A stretch of 64,000 nt of DNA, from NCBI RefSeq assembly GCF_008704935.1, contig NZ_CP023692.1, positions 7,045,501-7,109,500 on the forward strand. The letters are read 5' to 3'. The translations under genes and the position numbers were made by a program. This stretch comes from Streptomyces vinaceus (GTDB lineage Bacteria > Actinomycetota > Actinomycetes > Streptomycetales > Streptomycetaceae). The notes beneath the pieces were generated by a model. That model searched no databases, was not told the origin of the DNA, and worked only from the letters and a program-made list of their open reading frames with translations. Positions 16,350-25,455 of this stretch are shown one piece after another. How positions within the stretch are numbered: position 1 is the stretch's first letter; every line of letters begins with the position of its first letter.

Positions 16350-17015
16350 TCAGCCGTTGCGGTGTCCCGCGGCCACCAGGCCCGATTCGTAGGCCGCGAT
16401 GACGGCCTGGGCGCGGTCGCGGACGCCCAGCTTCGTGAAGACGCCGGTGATGTGGTTCTTGACCGTGGAGACGCTGATCTCCAGGCTCCCGGCGATCTCC
16501 GCGTTGTCGAGCCCGCTCGCGAGCAGCTGCCAGATCTCCAGCTCGCGGGGCGTGAGCCCGTTCGGGGCCGTCGGCGCCGGGCGCGGGCGCGCGGGGGACC
16601 GTACGTACGTGGAGATCAGCCGGGTGAGCAGGCGGGGCGCGACGGCGGCCTCCCCCGTGTGGACCGTGTGGACCGCGGCGATGAGCTCCTCCGGCGAGAT
16701 GTCCTTGGGGAGGAACCCGTACGCGCCGGCGCGCAGGGCGGCGACCACGTACTCGTCCATGTCGAAGGTGCTGAGGGCCAGGACGCGGGATTCGGGCCGC
16801 GTCCGCGCCAGCTCCTCGGTGGCCTGGACCCCGTCGAGGACCGGCATCCGGATGTCCATGACGACCACATCGGGGCGCAGCTCGTGCGCCAGCGCGACCG
16901 CCCGGGCGCCGTCCTCGGCCTCGCCCACCACCTCGAACGCCGGGTCGGGCGCCAGGATCAGGGCAAGGCCCCGCCGTACCAGAGGCTGGTCGTCGGCTAT
17001 GAGCACACGGATCAT
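16350..17015 (-). CDS. NarL/LuxR-family response regulator
   Basis: A 221-residue regulator. The receiver domain (about 1-120) shows the acidic pair in MIRVLIADDQPLVRRG, the phospho-acceptor Asp in DVVVMDIRMP near residue 54 and the switch Lys in GFLPKD. A LuxR-type HTH occupies about 150-210 (GLTPRELEIWQLLASGLDNA, then STVKNHITGVFTKL). It is controlled by the adjacent kinase, with which it shares an ATGA stop/start overlap, and likely activates transcription of the divergent MMPL exporter or cell-envelope genes; that target is inference from position. Confidence 0.93.
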   Translation of the reverse strand: MIRVLIADDQPLVRRGLALILAPDPAFEVVGEAEDGARAVALAHELRPDVVVMDIRMPVLDGVQATEELARTRPESRVLALSTFDMDEYVVAALRAGAYGFLPKDISPEELIAAVHTVHTGEAAVAPRLLTRLISTYVRSPARPRPAPTAPNGLTPRELEIWQLLASGLDNAEIAGSLEISVSTVKNHITGVFTKLGVRDRAQAVIAAYESGLVAAGHRNG

Positions 17016-18247
17016 CCGCGGCAGTCCTCTCGCTGTCCCCCCGGGTCGCCCGCCGGGAGCCTGGCCGCCACCCTGAAACCGCCGCCGTCGCACGAGCCGG
17101 TTTCCAGGGTGCCGCCTTGCAGCGCGACGCGTTCCCGCATTCCGATCAGACCGTACCCGCTGCCGGTTGCGGTCCGCGAAGCCCCCGTCCGCGCGCCCCC
17201 CGCGCGTGAGGCCGCGGGCCGGGCGCCGCCCGCGCCGTCGTCCCGTACCTCCACCTCGACGCCGTCCGGCCCGTACGTCAGCCGTACGTGCGCACGGGCG
17301 CCGACCGCGTGCTTGCGCGCATTGGTCAGGGCCTCCTGGACGATCCGGAACACCGTCAGGCCGACGGTCGGCGGCAGCGGCCGGGCGGCGCCCCGCACGG
17401 TGAACTCGGTGGGCGTGCCGGCGAGCCGGGACTCGGCGATGATCCGGTCGAGGTCCCCGGTCCCGGGCTGCGGCGCCGCAGGGGCCTGCTCCGGTTCCTC
17501 CCCGGCCCGCAGGACGTCCAGGAGCTGGCGCATCTCGCGCAGCGCCATGCGCCCGGAGCCCTCCAGCGTGACCAGCGCCTCGCGGGCCACGTCCGGGTCG
17601 TGCGCGAGGTTGGCGCGGGCGCCGCCGGCCATCAGCTGCATGGTGGTGATGTGGTGCGCGACGATGTCGTGCAACTCGCGTGCGATGCGCCGCCGTTCCT
17701 CGGCCACCGCCCGGTCCGCCAGCAGGGTGCGCTTCGCCTCGGCGTCCCGTTGCCAGCGCCGCACCACCAGCCCGGTGCCGACGACGAGCACCACCGCGAC
17801 CGTGTTGCCGAGCAGGCCGGTCAGGACGGACGGGTCACCGTAGCCGCCGCTGATCACCGTGACCGGTACGGTCGCCACGGCGGCGGCCGCCGTGACCACT
17901 GGACCGCGCAGGCGGGTCACGGTGTAGAGCGCGACCATGTAGGCGGCCGAGAAGTGCGGGCCCTGCGGGGTGGTCAGGTTCAGCGCGGCGCCGAGCGCGA
18001 GGACCGCGCACAGCACGGTCACCGGCCTGGACCGGCGGGCCAGCAGGCAGGGCGCGGCGAGGACGACGAGGACGAGGGCCCGCACGGTGAGGGGCCGGCC
18101 GTCGTCCGCCGCGCCGAGCGAATAGCCGATCAGGTCGTTCACGGCCGCCCCGATGGCCACGAGCGCGTCATTGCGGGTCCAGTCGAAGACCGGCCCGCGC
18201 GCCTTCGCCCCGTCGTCGCCCGTACGGCCCCCACTGCGTATCGGCAT
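17012..18247 (-). CDS. membrane sensor histidine kinase (HPK7, NarL partner)
   Basis: A 411-residue kinase with ATG 18247 behind GGAGGGGG. Several hydrophobic segments in residues 30-170 form the membrane sensor with almost no extracytoplasmic loop, suggesting intramembrane or lipid/envelope sensing. The dimerisation helix has RRRIARELHDIVAHHITTMQ with the phospho-His in LHD. The HATPase domain contains RIVQEALTNARKHA, VRDDGAGG and GYGLIGMRERV; an insertion rich in Ala/Arg sits in the ATP lid. It is the first gene of a two-gene operon and diverges from the MMPL exporter over a region with a 12-bp-arm inverted repeat. Confidence 0.92.
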   Translation of the reverse strand: MPIRSGGRTGDDGAKARGPVFDWTRNDALVAIGAAVNDLIGYSLGAADDGRPLTVRALVLVVLAAPCLLARRSRPVTVLCAVLALGAALNLTTPQGPHFSAAYMVALYTVTRLRGPVVTAAAAVATVPVTVISGGYGDPSVLTGLLGNTVAVVLVVGTGLVVRRWQRDAEAKRTLLADRAVAEERRRIARELHDIVAHHITTMQLMAGGARANLAHDPDVAREALVTLEGSGRMALREMRQLLDVLRAGEEPEQAPAAPQPGTGDLDRIIAESRLAGTPTEFTVRGAARPLPPTVGLTVFRIVQEALTNARKHAVGARAHVRLTYGPDGVEVEVRDDGAGGARPAASRAGGARTGASRTATGSGYGLIGMRERVALQGGTLETGSCDGGGFRVAARLPAGDPGGQREDCRG

Positions 18248-18363
18248 GCCCGCCGGTCCCCCTCCGTCACCGGCCCGCCGGATCGTTCCGGGGCACCGCC
18301 ATTCGCGTACGGAAACCATTCTCGCAGCGGTGGCGGGGCGCTCCCCGGACCCTGAGGGGGAGG

Positions 18364-18391
18364 CCGGACCAGGACTCCGGTCCTGGTCCGG
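18364..18391. repeat. 28-bp inverted repeat between kinase and MMPL genes
   Basis: Twelve-base perfect arms (CCGGACCAGGAC and GTCCTGGTCCGG) around TCCG, roughly midway between the divergent starts at 18247 and 18516. It is a candidate binding site for the adjacent response regulator, or an RNA hairpin in the MMPL leader. Confidence 0.6.
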
Positions 18392-18515
18392 GGGGTGCGC
18401 CGGACCCCGGTCCCGGGCTCGGGTTCCTCCCGGGCAACGACGTTTCACGGCGCGGGCGCTGATGAGCTGGACGACGTCCGGGAATCCCCGGTCGATCCAG
18501 TTACGGAGGACCCCC

Positions 18516-20756
18516 TTGATCCGCGCCCTGACCGGCTTCGCCACCCGAAGTCCCTGGAAGGTCATCGCCCTCTGGGCGGTGCTGGGCATCGCCATGACCG
18601 TCCTCGGCCAGGCCTTCCTCTTCCGCGTCACGCAGCCCAGTACCGGAGAGTTCCTGCCCGCCACCTACGATTCGGCGGCCGCGCTGAAGGTCGCCGAGGA
18701 GCACTTCGGGGCCGAGCCCGACGCCAATCCGCTCACCATGCTGGTGGCCCGGGCGGACGGGGCGAAGCTGACCGACGCCGACGAACGCCGGATCGACGAC
18801 GAGGCCGCGAAGCTGGCCCGGCGCGAGGTGGCGATGCCGAAGCCGAAAGACGCGCCGCCGTTCACACAGGACCATTCACAGGTCCCCCGGGTCAGTCCGG
18901 CGATGACGGCACCGGACCGGAGCTTCCGGCTCCTGGCGGTCGAACTGACCGGCAATCCCATGGACCCCGGCATGCAGGACCTGTACCGGGCCTTCCGGGA
19001 CCACGCCCGGGCCGATTTCGCCGAGGCCGGGCTGCGGACCGGGTTCACGGCCGGACTCGCGGACACCGTGGACAGCGCCGATGCCGAGAAGACCCGCTCG
19101 ACGGTGGTCGGCATCGCCATGCTCGTGGTGATCGTCCTGCTGCACGTCCTGGTGTTCCGCAGCCTCCTGGCCGCGCTGCTGCCGCTGCTCGTGGTATCGG
19201 TGATCGGCGGCGCGGCCGCCGGTGCGGTGGTCGGGGCCTCGCTGCTCACCGGCATCCAACTCGATGCCTCCACACCGCAGTTGATCAACGTGGTGCTGAT
19301 CGGGATCGGGATCGACTACTTCCTCTTCCTGCTGTTCCGCTTCCGCGAGCAGCTGCGCACCAGGCCCGAGCAGACCGGGCGCGCGGCGGCGGCCGAGGTG
19401 GCCGGCCGGGTGGGTACCGCGGTCACCTCCGCCGCGCTGACCATCGTCGCCGCGTTCTCCACCCTCGCCGTCGCCTCCTTCGGCCAGTTCCGCGTGCTGG
19501 GACCCGCGATCGCCGTATCCGTACTGGTCATGCTCCTGGGCAGCCTCACTCTGATGCCGGCGCTGCTCGCCGTCACCGGGCGCAAGATGTTCTGGCCCTC
19601 GCGCGGCCTGCGCCGCGAGCCCGCCGAGGGCATGGCCGGGCGGATGGGCCGCCGGGTGGCGAAGCGGCCGGTGACGATGGTGCTCGCCTCGCTGGCACTG
19701 CTCGGTGCGCTGGCGGCGGGCCTGGCCGGGATGCGCATGGACTACGGAACGGGCGGCGGGGGAGACGAGAAGACGGCGTCGGCCCGCACGGCGGCCGAGA
19801 TCTCGCGCGCCCTGCCCGCCGGAGTGTCCGACCCGACCACCGTGTTCGTCACCGCCTCCGGCGGCGGCCCGGTCGACCCCCGGGCGCTCGGCGGACTGTC
19901 CAAGGCGCTCGCGGCGGTCGACGGCGTCGGCCAGGTCGCCCCGCCCGTACCCAGCCAGGACGGGAAGGCGGTGCGGATCGACCTCTTCCTGACCGCCGAC
20001 GCGCACGGACAGCAGGCCCGTGACCTGGTGTCCGGGCCGGTCCGGGACACGGTCACCGCGCACCGGCCCGACGGCACCGAGGCACACGTGGGCGGCACGG
20101 CAGCGCTCTTCGCCGACATCTCCGCCGCCGTATCCGGCGACCTGAAGCTGGTCTTCCCGGTGGCCGCGGGCCTGATCGCGCTCATCCTGATCCTGCTCCT
20201 GCGCAGTCTGCTCGCACCACTGGTCCTCATGATCTCCGTAGGCCTGGCCTTCGCGGCGACTCTCGGCGCCTCGGCGCTGGTCTCCGAGGACCTCCTGGAC
20301 CGGCCGGGGGTGAACTTCATGCTGCCGCTGGTGCTGTTCCTGTTCGTGGTCGCGCTGGGCACCGACTACAACATCCTGATCAGCGACCGGATACGGGAGG
20401 AGATGGAGAAGCCCGGTCCGGCCCGGGCGGCCGTGGCCCGGGCCGTACGGCACACCGCTCCGGCGATCGCGACGGCGGGCCTGGTCCTGGCCGCCTCGTT
20501 CGGGAGCCTGGCCGTCAACCCGAATCCGGGTACGCAGGAGATCGGCTTCGCCACGGCGCTCGGGATCATGCTGTCGGCCTTCGTCCTGTCCATCGTGCTG
20601 GTCCCGGCACTGGTCGCGCTGCTGGGCCGCTCGGTGTGGTGGCCGGTACGGCCGCGCCGCGCCGACGACCGCACCGCCGGGCACCACGGGCACGACCGGC
20701 ACCACGGGCACAACGGTCCCGCGGAACACGAGGAGCGGTCGCTGCCGGTGGGCTGA
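18516..20756 (+). CDS. MMPL/RND-family exporter
   Basis: A 746-residue transporter starting at TTG 18516 behind ACGGAGG. It has one helix near the N-terminus (WKVIALWAVLGIAMTVLG), a periplasmic-type porter loop, a five-helix bundle with GIGIDYFLFLLFRFREQ at about residue 270, then a second loop and bundle with ALGTDYNILISDRIREE at about 620. These paired DY motifs are the proton-relay signature of MMPL proteins, which export lipids or drugs using proton motive force. The C-terminal tail is His-rich (GHHGHDRHHGHNG), possibly metal-binding. Divergent from the two-component system that probably controls it. Confidence 0.92.
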   Translation: MIRALTGFATRSPWKVIALWAVLGIAMTVLGQAFLFRVTQPSTGEFLPATYDSAAALKVAEEHFGAEPDANPLTMLVARADGAKLTDADERRIDDEAAKLARREVAMPKPKDAPPFTQDHSQVPRVSPAMTAPDRSFRLLAVELTGNPMDPGMQDLYRAFRDHARADFAEAGLRTGFTAGLADTVDSADAEKTRSTVVGIAMLVVIVLLHVLVFRSLLAALLPLLVVSVIGGAAAGAVVGASLLTGIQLDASTPQLINVVLIGIGIDYFLFLLFRFREQLRTRPEQTGRAAAAEVAGRVGTAVTSAALTIVAAFSTLAVASFGQFRVLGPAIAVSVLVMLLGSLTLMPALLAVTGRKMFWPSRGLRREPAEGMAGRMGRRVAKRPVTMVLASLALLGALAAGLAGMRMDYGTGGGGDEKTASARTAAEISRALPAGVSDPTTVFVTASGGGPVDPRALGGLSKALAAVDGVGQVAPPVPSQDGKAVRIDLFLTADAHGQQARDLVSGPVRDTVTAHRPDGTEAHVGGTAALFADISAAVSGDLKLVFPVAAGLIALILILLLRSLLAPLVLMISVGLAFAATLGASALVSEDLLDRPGVNFMLPLVLFLFVVALGTDYNILISDRIREEMEKPGPARAAVARAVRHTAPAIATAGLVLAASFGSLAVNPNPGTQEIGFATALGIMLSAFVLSIVLVPALVALLGRSVWWPVRPRRADDRTAGHHGHDRHHGHNGPAEHEERSLPVG

Positions 20757-20792
20757 CCGGGACGCAGGGGCGGCGTCCGTGATCCTTGGAGC

Positions 20793-21827
20793 ATGCGCGC
20801 CGCCCGCCTGATCCGTATGGCCCTCCTCATCCAGTCCAGCCCCGGCCTGACCGCGGCCGCCCTCGCCCGCGAGCTGGAGGTGTCCGAGCGGACCGTGATC
20901 CGCGACGCCCAGGCCCTGCAGGACGCCGGCATCCCGGTCAGGTCCGAGCGCGGCCGGGTCGGCGGCTACTTCCTGGCCCCGGGCTACCGGACCCGCCTCA
21001 CCACCTTGAACCCGAGCGAGGCGGAGACGCTGTTCCTGTCGGGGCTGCCGTCGGCCCTACGGGACCTCGGGCTGTCGGCCGCGGCGGACACCGCCCGGCT
21101 GAAACTGACCGCGACCCTGCTCCCGTCCCTGCGCGAGGCCGCCCGGTCGTCGGAACGCCGCTTCCACCTCGACGCCCCGGCCTGGTTCCGCGAGCCGCCC
21201 ACCCCGGACGTGCTGCCGGAGCTGGCCCGCGCCGTATGGGCCGACCGGGCCGTCGAGCTCTCCTACGCGCGACCGGGCCGCGACGGCGCCACGCCGGCTC
21301 CGGTGTCCCGGGTGGTGGAGCCGTACGGACTCGTCCTGAAGGCCGGCACCTGGTACGTCGTGGCGCGCGTCCCCGGCGGGGCGGACCTCGACGGCGGCTG
21401 GCGCACCTACCGCGTCGACCGCGTCACGGCCCTGGCCCCCGCCCCCGGGCGGGACGAGCCCTTCGTACGCGACCCGGCCTTCGACCTCGCCGCCCACTGG
21501 GAGGAACGATCCGCCGCCTTCGCCCGCACGCTGCTGCGCACCACCGTCCGGGTGCGGCTCACCGCACGCGGACTCGGTGCCCTGCCCGGCGTCGTCGACG
21601 GGGCCGCCGTCACGGACGCGCTGGCCTCCGCGACGGCCCCGGACTCCGCCGGGCTGGTCACCCTGGACCTGCCCGCGGAATCCGAAGAGGTCGCCTACGA
21701 CCAGCTGGCCCGGCTCGGCGCGGACGCCGAGGTACTGGCCCCGGCCAGGCTGCGCGCCCGCTTCCACGAGCGCGCGGCGGCCCTGGCCGCCCTCTACGGA
21801 GCGATGGAACCGGACGATCAGCGGTAG
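20793..21827 (+). CDS. HTH/WYL-domain transcriptional regulator (YafY type)
   Basis: A 344-residue regulator. Residues 1-60 form a DeoR-like HTH (LTAAALARELEVSERTVIRD, GRVGGYFLAPGYRT). A WYL domain follows at about 145-230 (ELSYARPGRDG, RVVEPYGLVLKAGTWYVVAR, WRTYRVDRVTAL), then a WCX-type C-terminal region. WYL regulators sense nucleic acids or small ligands and control defence, DNA repair or metabolism. It starts 36 bases after the MMPL stop and could be cotranscribed with it. Its 3' end overlaps the convergent SDR gene by ten bases; WYL regulator/SDR pairs are a common neighbourhood. Confidence 0.9.
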   Translation: MRAARLIRMALLIQSSPGLTAAALARELEVSERTVIRDAQALQDAGIPVRSERGRVGGYFLAPGYRTRLTTLNPSEAETLFLSGLPSALRDLGLSAAADTARLKLTATLLPSLREAARSSERRFHLDAPAWFREPPTPDVLPELARAVWADRAVELSYARPGRDGATPAPVSRVVEPYGLVLKAGTWYVVARVPGGADLDGGWRTYRVDRVTALAPAPGRDEPFVRDPAFDLAAHWEERSAAFARTLLRTTVRVRLTARGLGALPGVVDGAAVTDALASATAPDSAGLVTLDLPAESEEVAYDQLARLGADAEVLAPARLRARFHERAAALAALYGAMEPDDQR

Positions 21828-22807
21828 TCCTCGGCCGAGCCCTCGTGCCCGCCGTACACGACGTCCTCGAAGTACGCCCAGACGTCCGGCCGGCTGCCGT
21901 CCACGTCCCGCACCCCGTACGTCCTCGCGAGCTCACTGCTGGACGTGGACTTGCCGTTCCACTTCTCGGCGCGGTCCGGGTCGGCGGCCAGCGCCGCGAC
22001 CGCGCGGGCCAGGAACCACGGGGACTCCGCGATCGCGAAGGCCGGATCCGTCGCGACGGCGTCGCGCCAGTTCTCCTCGCTCACCCCGAAGTGGGCGAGC
22101 ATCTGCTCCGAGCGCAGGAAGCCCGGCGAGACCGCGACCGCCGCGCCCCCGTACTCCGCCAGCTCCTGGCCCAGGCCGAACGCGAGCCGGATCGGGGCGT
22201 TCTTCGCCAGGTCGTAGTACATGTTCTCCCGGTAGCGACGGTTGAAGCGCGCGGTGCCGTCGGTGACCTCCACGTGCAGGGGCGCGTCCGAACGGATCAG
22301 CAGCGGCAGCAGCAGGGCCGCGGTGATCACGTGGGAGCGGGCACCGAGCTCCAGGATCCGCAGGCCGTCGGCGAGCGGTGTCTCCCAGCTCTTCTTCCCG
22401 AACACCGAGCGCGCCAGGAGGTGTTCGCCGCCCCACAGGTCGTTGATCAGGATGTCGAGCCGTCCCCGCTCCCGCTCGATCCGCTCGGCGAGGGCCCGTA
22501 CCTGCTGCTCGTCGAGGTGGTCGGTGGGCACCGCGATGCCGACGCCACCGGCCGCGGTGACGAGCTCGGCGGTCTCCTCGATCGTCTCCGTCGTCCGGCC
22601 GACTTCACTGGCACGGGTACGCGTCGTGCGCCCGGTGACGTACACGGTCGCTCCCGCCCGGCCCAGCTCGACGGCCTGGGCCCGCCCCGCACCGCGCGTG
22701 GCCCCCGCCACGAGTGCGATCCGGCCGGCGAGCGGGCCCGCCGGAGCGTCGCGCCCAGTCCGGTCCGCGTTCTGTTCGGTCTTGTCCTCGTTCTCCATGG
22801 GATCCAT
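21818..22807 (-). CDS. short-chain dehydrogenase/reductase
   Basis: A 329-residue Rossmann-fold NAD(P)-dependent oxidoreductase. The cofactor motif is unusual: IALVAGATRGAGRAQAVELG instead of TGxxxGIG. ATVYVTGRTTRTR follows, which suggests NADPH binding. The active-site region reads YRENMYYDLAKNAPIRLAFG (Tyr-x-x-x-Lys equivalent Tyr-Asp-Leu-Ala-Lys). The long C-terminal extension (SSSELARTYGVRDVDGSRPD) is typical of a streptomycete SDR subgroup. Substrate unknown. ATG 22807 or ATG 22798 may be the start. It converges on the WYL regulator. Confidence 0.85.
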   Translation of the reverse strand: MDPMENEDKTEQNADRTGRDAPAGPLAGRIALVAGATRGAGRAQAVELGRAGATVYVTGRTTRTRASEVGRTTETIEETAELVTAAGGVGIAVPTDHLDEQQVRALAERIERERGRLDILINDLWGGEHLLARSVFGKKSWETPLADGLRILELGARSHVITAALLLPLLIRSDAPLHVEVTDGTARFNRRYRENMYYDLAKNAPIRLAFGLGQELAEYGGAAVAVSPGFLRSEQMLAHFGVSEENWRDAVATDPAFAIAESPWFLARAVAALAADPDRAEKWNGKSTSSSELARTYGVRDVDGSRPDVWAYFEDVVYGGHEGSAEDYR

Positions 22808-22834
22808 CGTTCACGTCAAACCTGACAGAACCCG

Positions 22835-24256
22835 TCACCTTTTCCCGTCCACCGCACCCCGCCGTTCGGTACAGGTGGTCGCGGTGGCGGGCGCGTGCGT
22901 GCCGTCGCCGGGGAACGTGGCGGTGTAGCAGGCGTCGTCGTCCTGTTTGCCGCGTACCACGCACGCGGCCCGGCCACGGCTGTCGGTCGTTTCGGTGCAC
23001 CAGACGTGCGAGTCACCGGCGAACAGGATGCTCTGGCCCGCCAAGGGCCGGCCGCCTGCGGTCAGCCGGGCCTTGAGGGTCGGGCCGCGTTCGCCCCGGA
23101 CGCCGGATGCGTCCCTCCCGTGGCCGTTGCCGTGGCCGCGGTGCTCCTCCGTCAGCGTCAGAGAGGTCGGGGCCCCACCGACCCCCCTCGTCGCCGTCGC
23201 CACCCCCAAGGGGATGTCGAAGCCGCCGATGGTGTCGGTGACCGTGCGCGTGGCGGTGTCGATCACGGAGACGGTGTTGTCCATGGAGCTGGTGACGTAC
23301 GCCCGGGAGCCGTCCGGGGTGAGGGCCACGCCGAGCGGTTCCTCCCCTACGGGGACGGCGGCGATGACGGCCGGCGGGTTCGCCGCGGTATCGATCACCG
23401 ATACGTCGTCCGAGCCGAAGTCGGCCACGTAGGCGCGGCTGCCGTCCCGGCTCACCGCCACGTCGGCGGGGCTCGTGCCGTTCCCGAGGGGCACGGTGGA
23501 CAGGACGGTGTTGCTCGCGGTCTCGATCACGGAGAGGGTGCCGTCGCCGAAGTTGGTGACGTACACGCGGGTGCCGTCCGGGCTCGCCGCCACACCCTGC
23601 GGGAGCTGGCCGACGGGGACCGTGGTGAGGAGGGTGTTGTCGGTGGTGTCGACCACCGCCACCGTCCCGTCGAGGAGGTTGGCCACGTACGCGCGCGTGC
23701 CGTTGACGGCGATCGCCACGTCCTGGGGCCGGGTGCCGACGTGCACGGTGGCGATGACGGACGGCGGGATCGCGTCGGCGGCGAGCACCGTCATGTTGTT
23801 CGAGATCGTGTTGGTGACGTAGGCGCGCGTGCCGTCCGGGCTCACCGCCACGCCCACGGGGTTGTCACCGACGGGGACGGAGAGGGCGGCCTCCGCGGCG
23901 GGGACGACCAGCGACACGGTGTCCGACAGCCTGTTGGCGACGAAGACGCGGCTGCCGTCCGGGCTGACGGCCACGCCGTTGGGGTCGTCACCGACGTCGA
24001 TGGTGGAGGTGACGGTGTTGTCGGCGGTGTCGATGACCGACAGGCTGCCCGCGAGGCCGTTGGCGACGTAGGCGAAGGTTCCGGCGGCCGGCACGGGGAC
24101 CGGCTGCGTGGTCGCCGAGGCGCTCGGGACGACCGCCGCGGCCAGCAGCGCCAGCCCCGCGAACCCGGTCCTGGCCGGCGCCCACCACGGGCCCCCGCCC
24201 CCACCTCGCCGCGCCCGCCCCCGCCCTGGTGTGTCCGAGACCGCGATACCCGACAT
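22835..24256 (-). CDS. secreted YVTN beta-propeller repeat protein
   Basis: A 473-residue exported protein, ATG 24256 behind GGGAGG. A signal peptide (core FAGLALLAAAVVPSASA) precedes about seven YVTN-type repeats, recognisable by GVAVSPDGSRVFVANRLSD, PDGTRAYVTNTISNN and NVTVSVIDTA-like endings, each about 42 residues, i.e. a full seven-bladed propeller. The C-terminal 110 residues look Ig-like (SLTLTEEHRGHGNGHG, AGDSHVWCTETTD) with three or four Cys. Such proteins bind ligands or partners at the cell surface; no catalytic residues are visible. Divergent from the VOC gene with a RAE-like repeat between. Confidence 0.85.
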   Translation of the reverse strand: MSGIAVSDTPGRGRARRGGGGGPWWAPARTGFAGLALLAAAVVPSASATTQPVPVPAAGTFAYVANGLAGSLSVIDTADNTVTSTIDVGDDPNGVAVSPDGSRVFVANRLSDTVSLVVPAAEAALSVPVGDNPVGVAVSPDGTRAYVTNTISNNMTVLAADAIPPSVIATVHVGTRPQDVAIAVNGTRAYVANLLDGTVAVVDTTDNTLLTTVPVGQLPQGVAASPDGTRVYVTNFGDGTLSVIETASNTVLSTVPLGNGTSPADVAVSRDGSRAYVADFGSDDVSVIDTAANPPAVIAAVPVGEEPLGVALTPDGSRAYVTSSMDNTVSVIDTATRTVTDTIGGFDIPLGVATATRGVGGAPTSLTLTEEHRGHGNGHGRDASGVRGERGPTLKARLTAGGRPLAGQSILFAGDSHVWCTETTDSRGRAACVVRGKQDDDACYTATFPGDGTHAPATATTCTERRGAVDGKR

Positions 24257-24472
24257 CCAACCTCCCGCAGCGCGCGACACCGACGTACGATCTTCTGCGC
24301 GGCCGACGCTAGGCAGCGCGAGGACACACGGCCCGGCTCCACGCGCGCGGACGGGGACCATACGGACCACCCGAATACCCCGAACGGCTCCGCGCCGGCT
24401 GCTCGGCGGTGCCGCTCGGCTCGTCGTCAAGCTCCGCGCACACCTCGCCCGCCGGCCTGCACGCGGTCGTTT

Positions 24473-24489
24473 GATCTTGTGGCAAGATC
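24473..24489. promoter_or_regulatory. RAE-like inverted repeat upstream of the VOC gene
   Basis: Perfect seven-base arms GATCTTG and CAAGATC around TGG. The central 11 bases, CTTGTGGCAAG (24476-24486), are identical to the centre of the rph element at 28195-28205. It ends six bases before the VOC ATG, so it occupies the place of the ribosome site. Confidence 0.6.
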
Positions 24490-24494
24490 GCGGA

Positions 24495-24908
24495 ATGTTG
24501 CGACTAACCGATTTCATTGTCGATTGCCCGGACACGATGAAGCTGGCGGCCTTCTACTCCGAGGTGACGGGGTGCCCGGTCAAGGCGAGCAGTAACGAGC
24601 ACTGGGCCGGCATCCAGTTCGGCGCGATCGAACTGGCCTTCATCCAGGTGGAGGACTACCGCGCCCCGCAGTGGCCTGACAGCGAGCACCCCAAGCAGTT
24701 CCACATGGACTTCGAAGTGGACGACATCGAGGCCGAACAGTCCCGCGTCCTGGCCCTCGGTGCGACCCTGCTGAGGGACTGCATCGAATCCGACGGCTAC
24801 GGCTTCCGCATCTACGCCGACCCCATTGGCCACCCCTTCTGCCTCTGCCGCAACAAGGGTGTCGTCTGGACCGATCAGGGCCCCGTCTGGCCCGAGCGCG
24901 ACTCCTAG
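24495..24908 (+). CDS. VOC-family (glyoxalase/bleomycin-resistance-like) protein
   Basis: A 137-residue two-module beta-alpha-beta protein: MLRLTDFIVDCPDTMKLAAF at the N-terminus, then QFHMDFEVDDIEAEQSRVLA and FRIYADPIGHPFCLCRN. Family members are metal-dependent isomerases or dioxygenases, or bind and sequester antibiotics. There is no Shine-Dalgarno sequence before the ATG, so translation may be leaderless. The RAE-like repeat directly upstream links it by sequence to rph and suggests a rifamycin- or transcription-stress role (inference). Its stop overlaps that of the minus-strand remnant. Confidence 0.82.
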   Translation: MLRLTDFIVDCPDTMKLAAFYSEVTGCPVKASSNEHWAGIQFGAIELAFIQVEDYRAPQWPDSEHPKQFHMDFEVDDIEAEQSRVLALGATLLRDCIESDGYGFRIYADPIGHPFCLCRNKGVVWTDQGPVWPERDS

Positions 24909-25307
24909 GAGCTGATGCCGTCGCCGGGCAGCAACTCGATCGGCTCGCGCAGGCGCAGCGCGGGCCGCGGTGGCCGTGGCTGAGCAACACGTATCCCGCG
25001 AGGGCCGGCAGGGCCGCGCCGAGCAGAGCTTGGAGTTGACCAGGCAGAGGGCGGTGACGTCGTAGCTGCCCGGCGTGGTGCCGGCCGGCACGGTGAGCTC
25101 GGTCTCGGACTCACCGGCGACGTCGGCCGTGACGGGCGCCGTTGCGCCGCCGCCCTCCCAGGTGGCGCGGATCTCGATGGGTCCGGGAGGGCGCGGCCGC
25201 AGCACGAGGCCGTCCCCAGTGCAGTGCTCGAACCCGTAGCCGCGGACGCGCACCGTGCTCCACGCGAACACCGTACTCAGCAGCACCGCGGTCAGCGTGC
25301 TTCCCAT
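24905..25307 (-). pseudogene. small membrane/secreted protein with apparent frameshifts
   Basis: The first part (from 25307) has a signal-anchor (LTAVLLSTVFAWSTV) and an Ig-like stretch ending PGSYDVTALCLVNSK near 25030. Directly after, a hydrophobic helix (LLGAALPALAGYVLLSHGHR) continues in a second frame and a plausible tail (LRLREPIELLPGDGISS) in the third, ending at a TAG at 24905. The first frame runs on, antisense through the VOC gene, with biased nonsense. Two small indels would restore a protein of about 130 residues with N- and C-terminal membrane segments. Either a decayed gene or local sequence error. Confidence 0.5.
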
Positions 25308-25455
25308 TGTCCCCCGCCCCGCCCCGCCTGCGCCGCCCCCGATGCCGCTCCTCGGCCGTCGCCGCCTGCGGGTCCAGCGCGACGTCGACGGGGGAGAACG
25401 GGCCGGGCCCGAGCGGCTGCCGGTGGGGGACGGGCGCGGCCGCTGCCGCGCGCGG

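Noticed and set aside
24504..24905. Continuation of the frameshifted minus-strand protein through the VOC gene
   Set aside because: That stretch is the antisense shadow of the VOC coding sequence and has no independent features.
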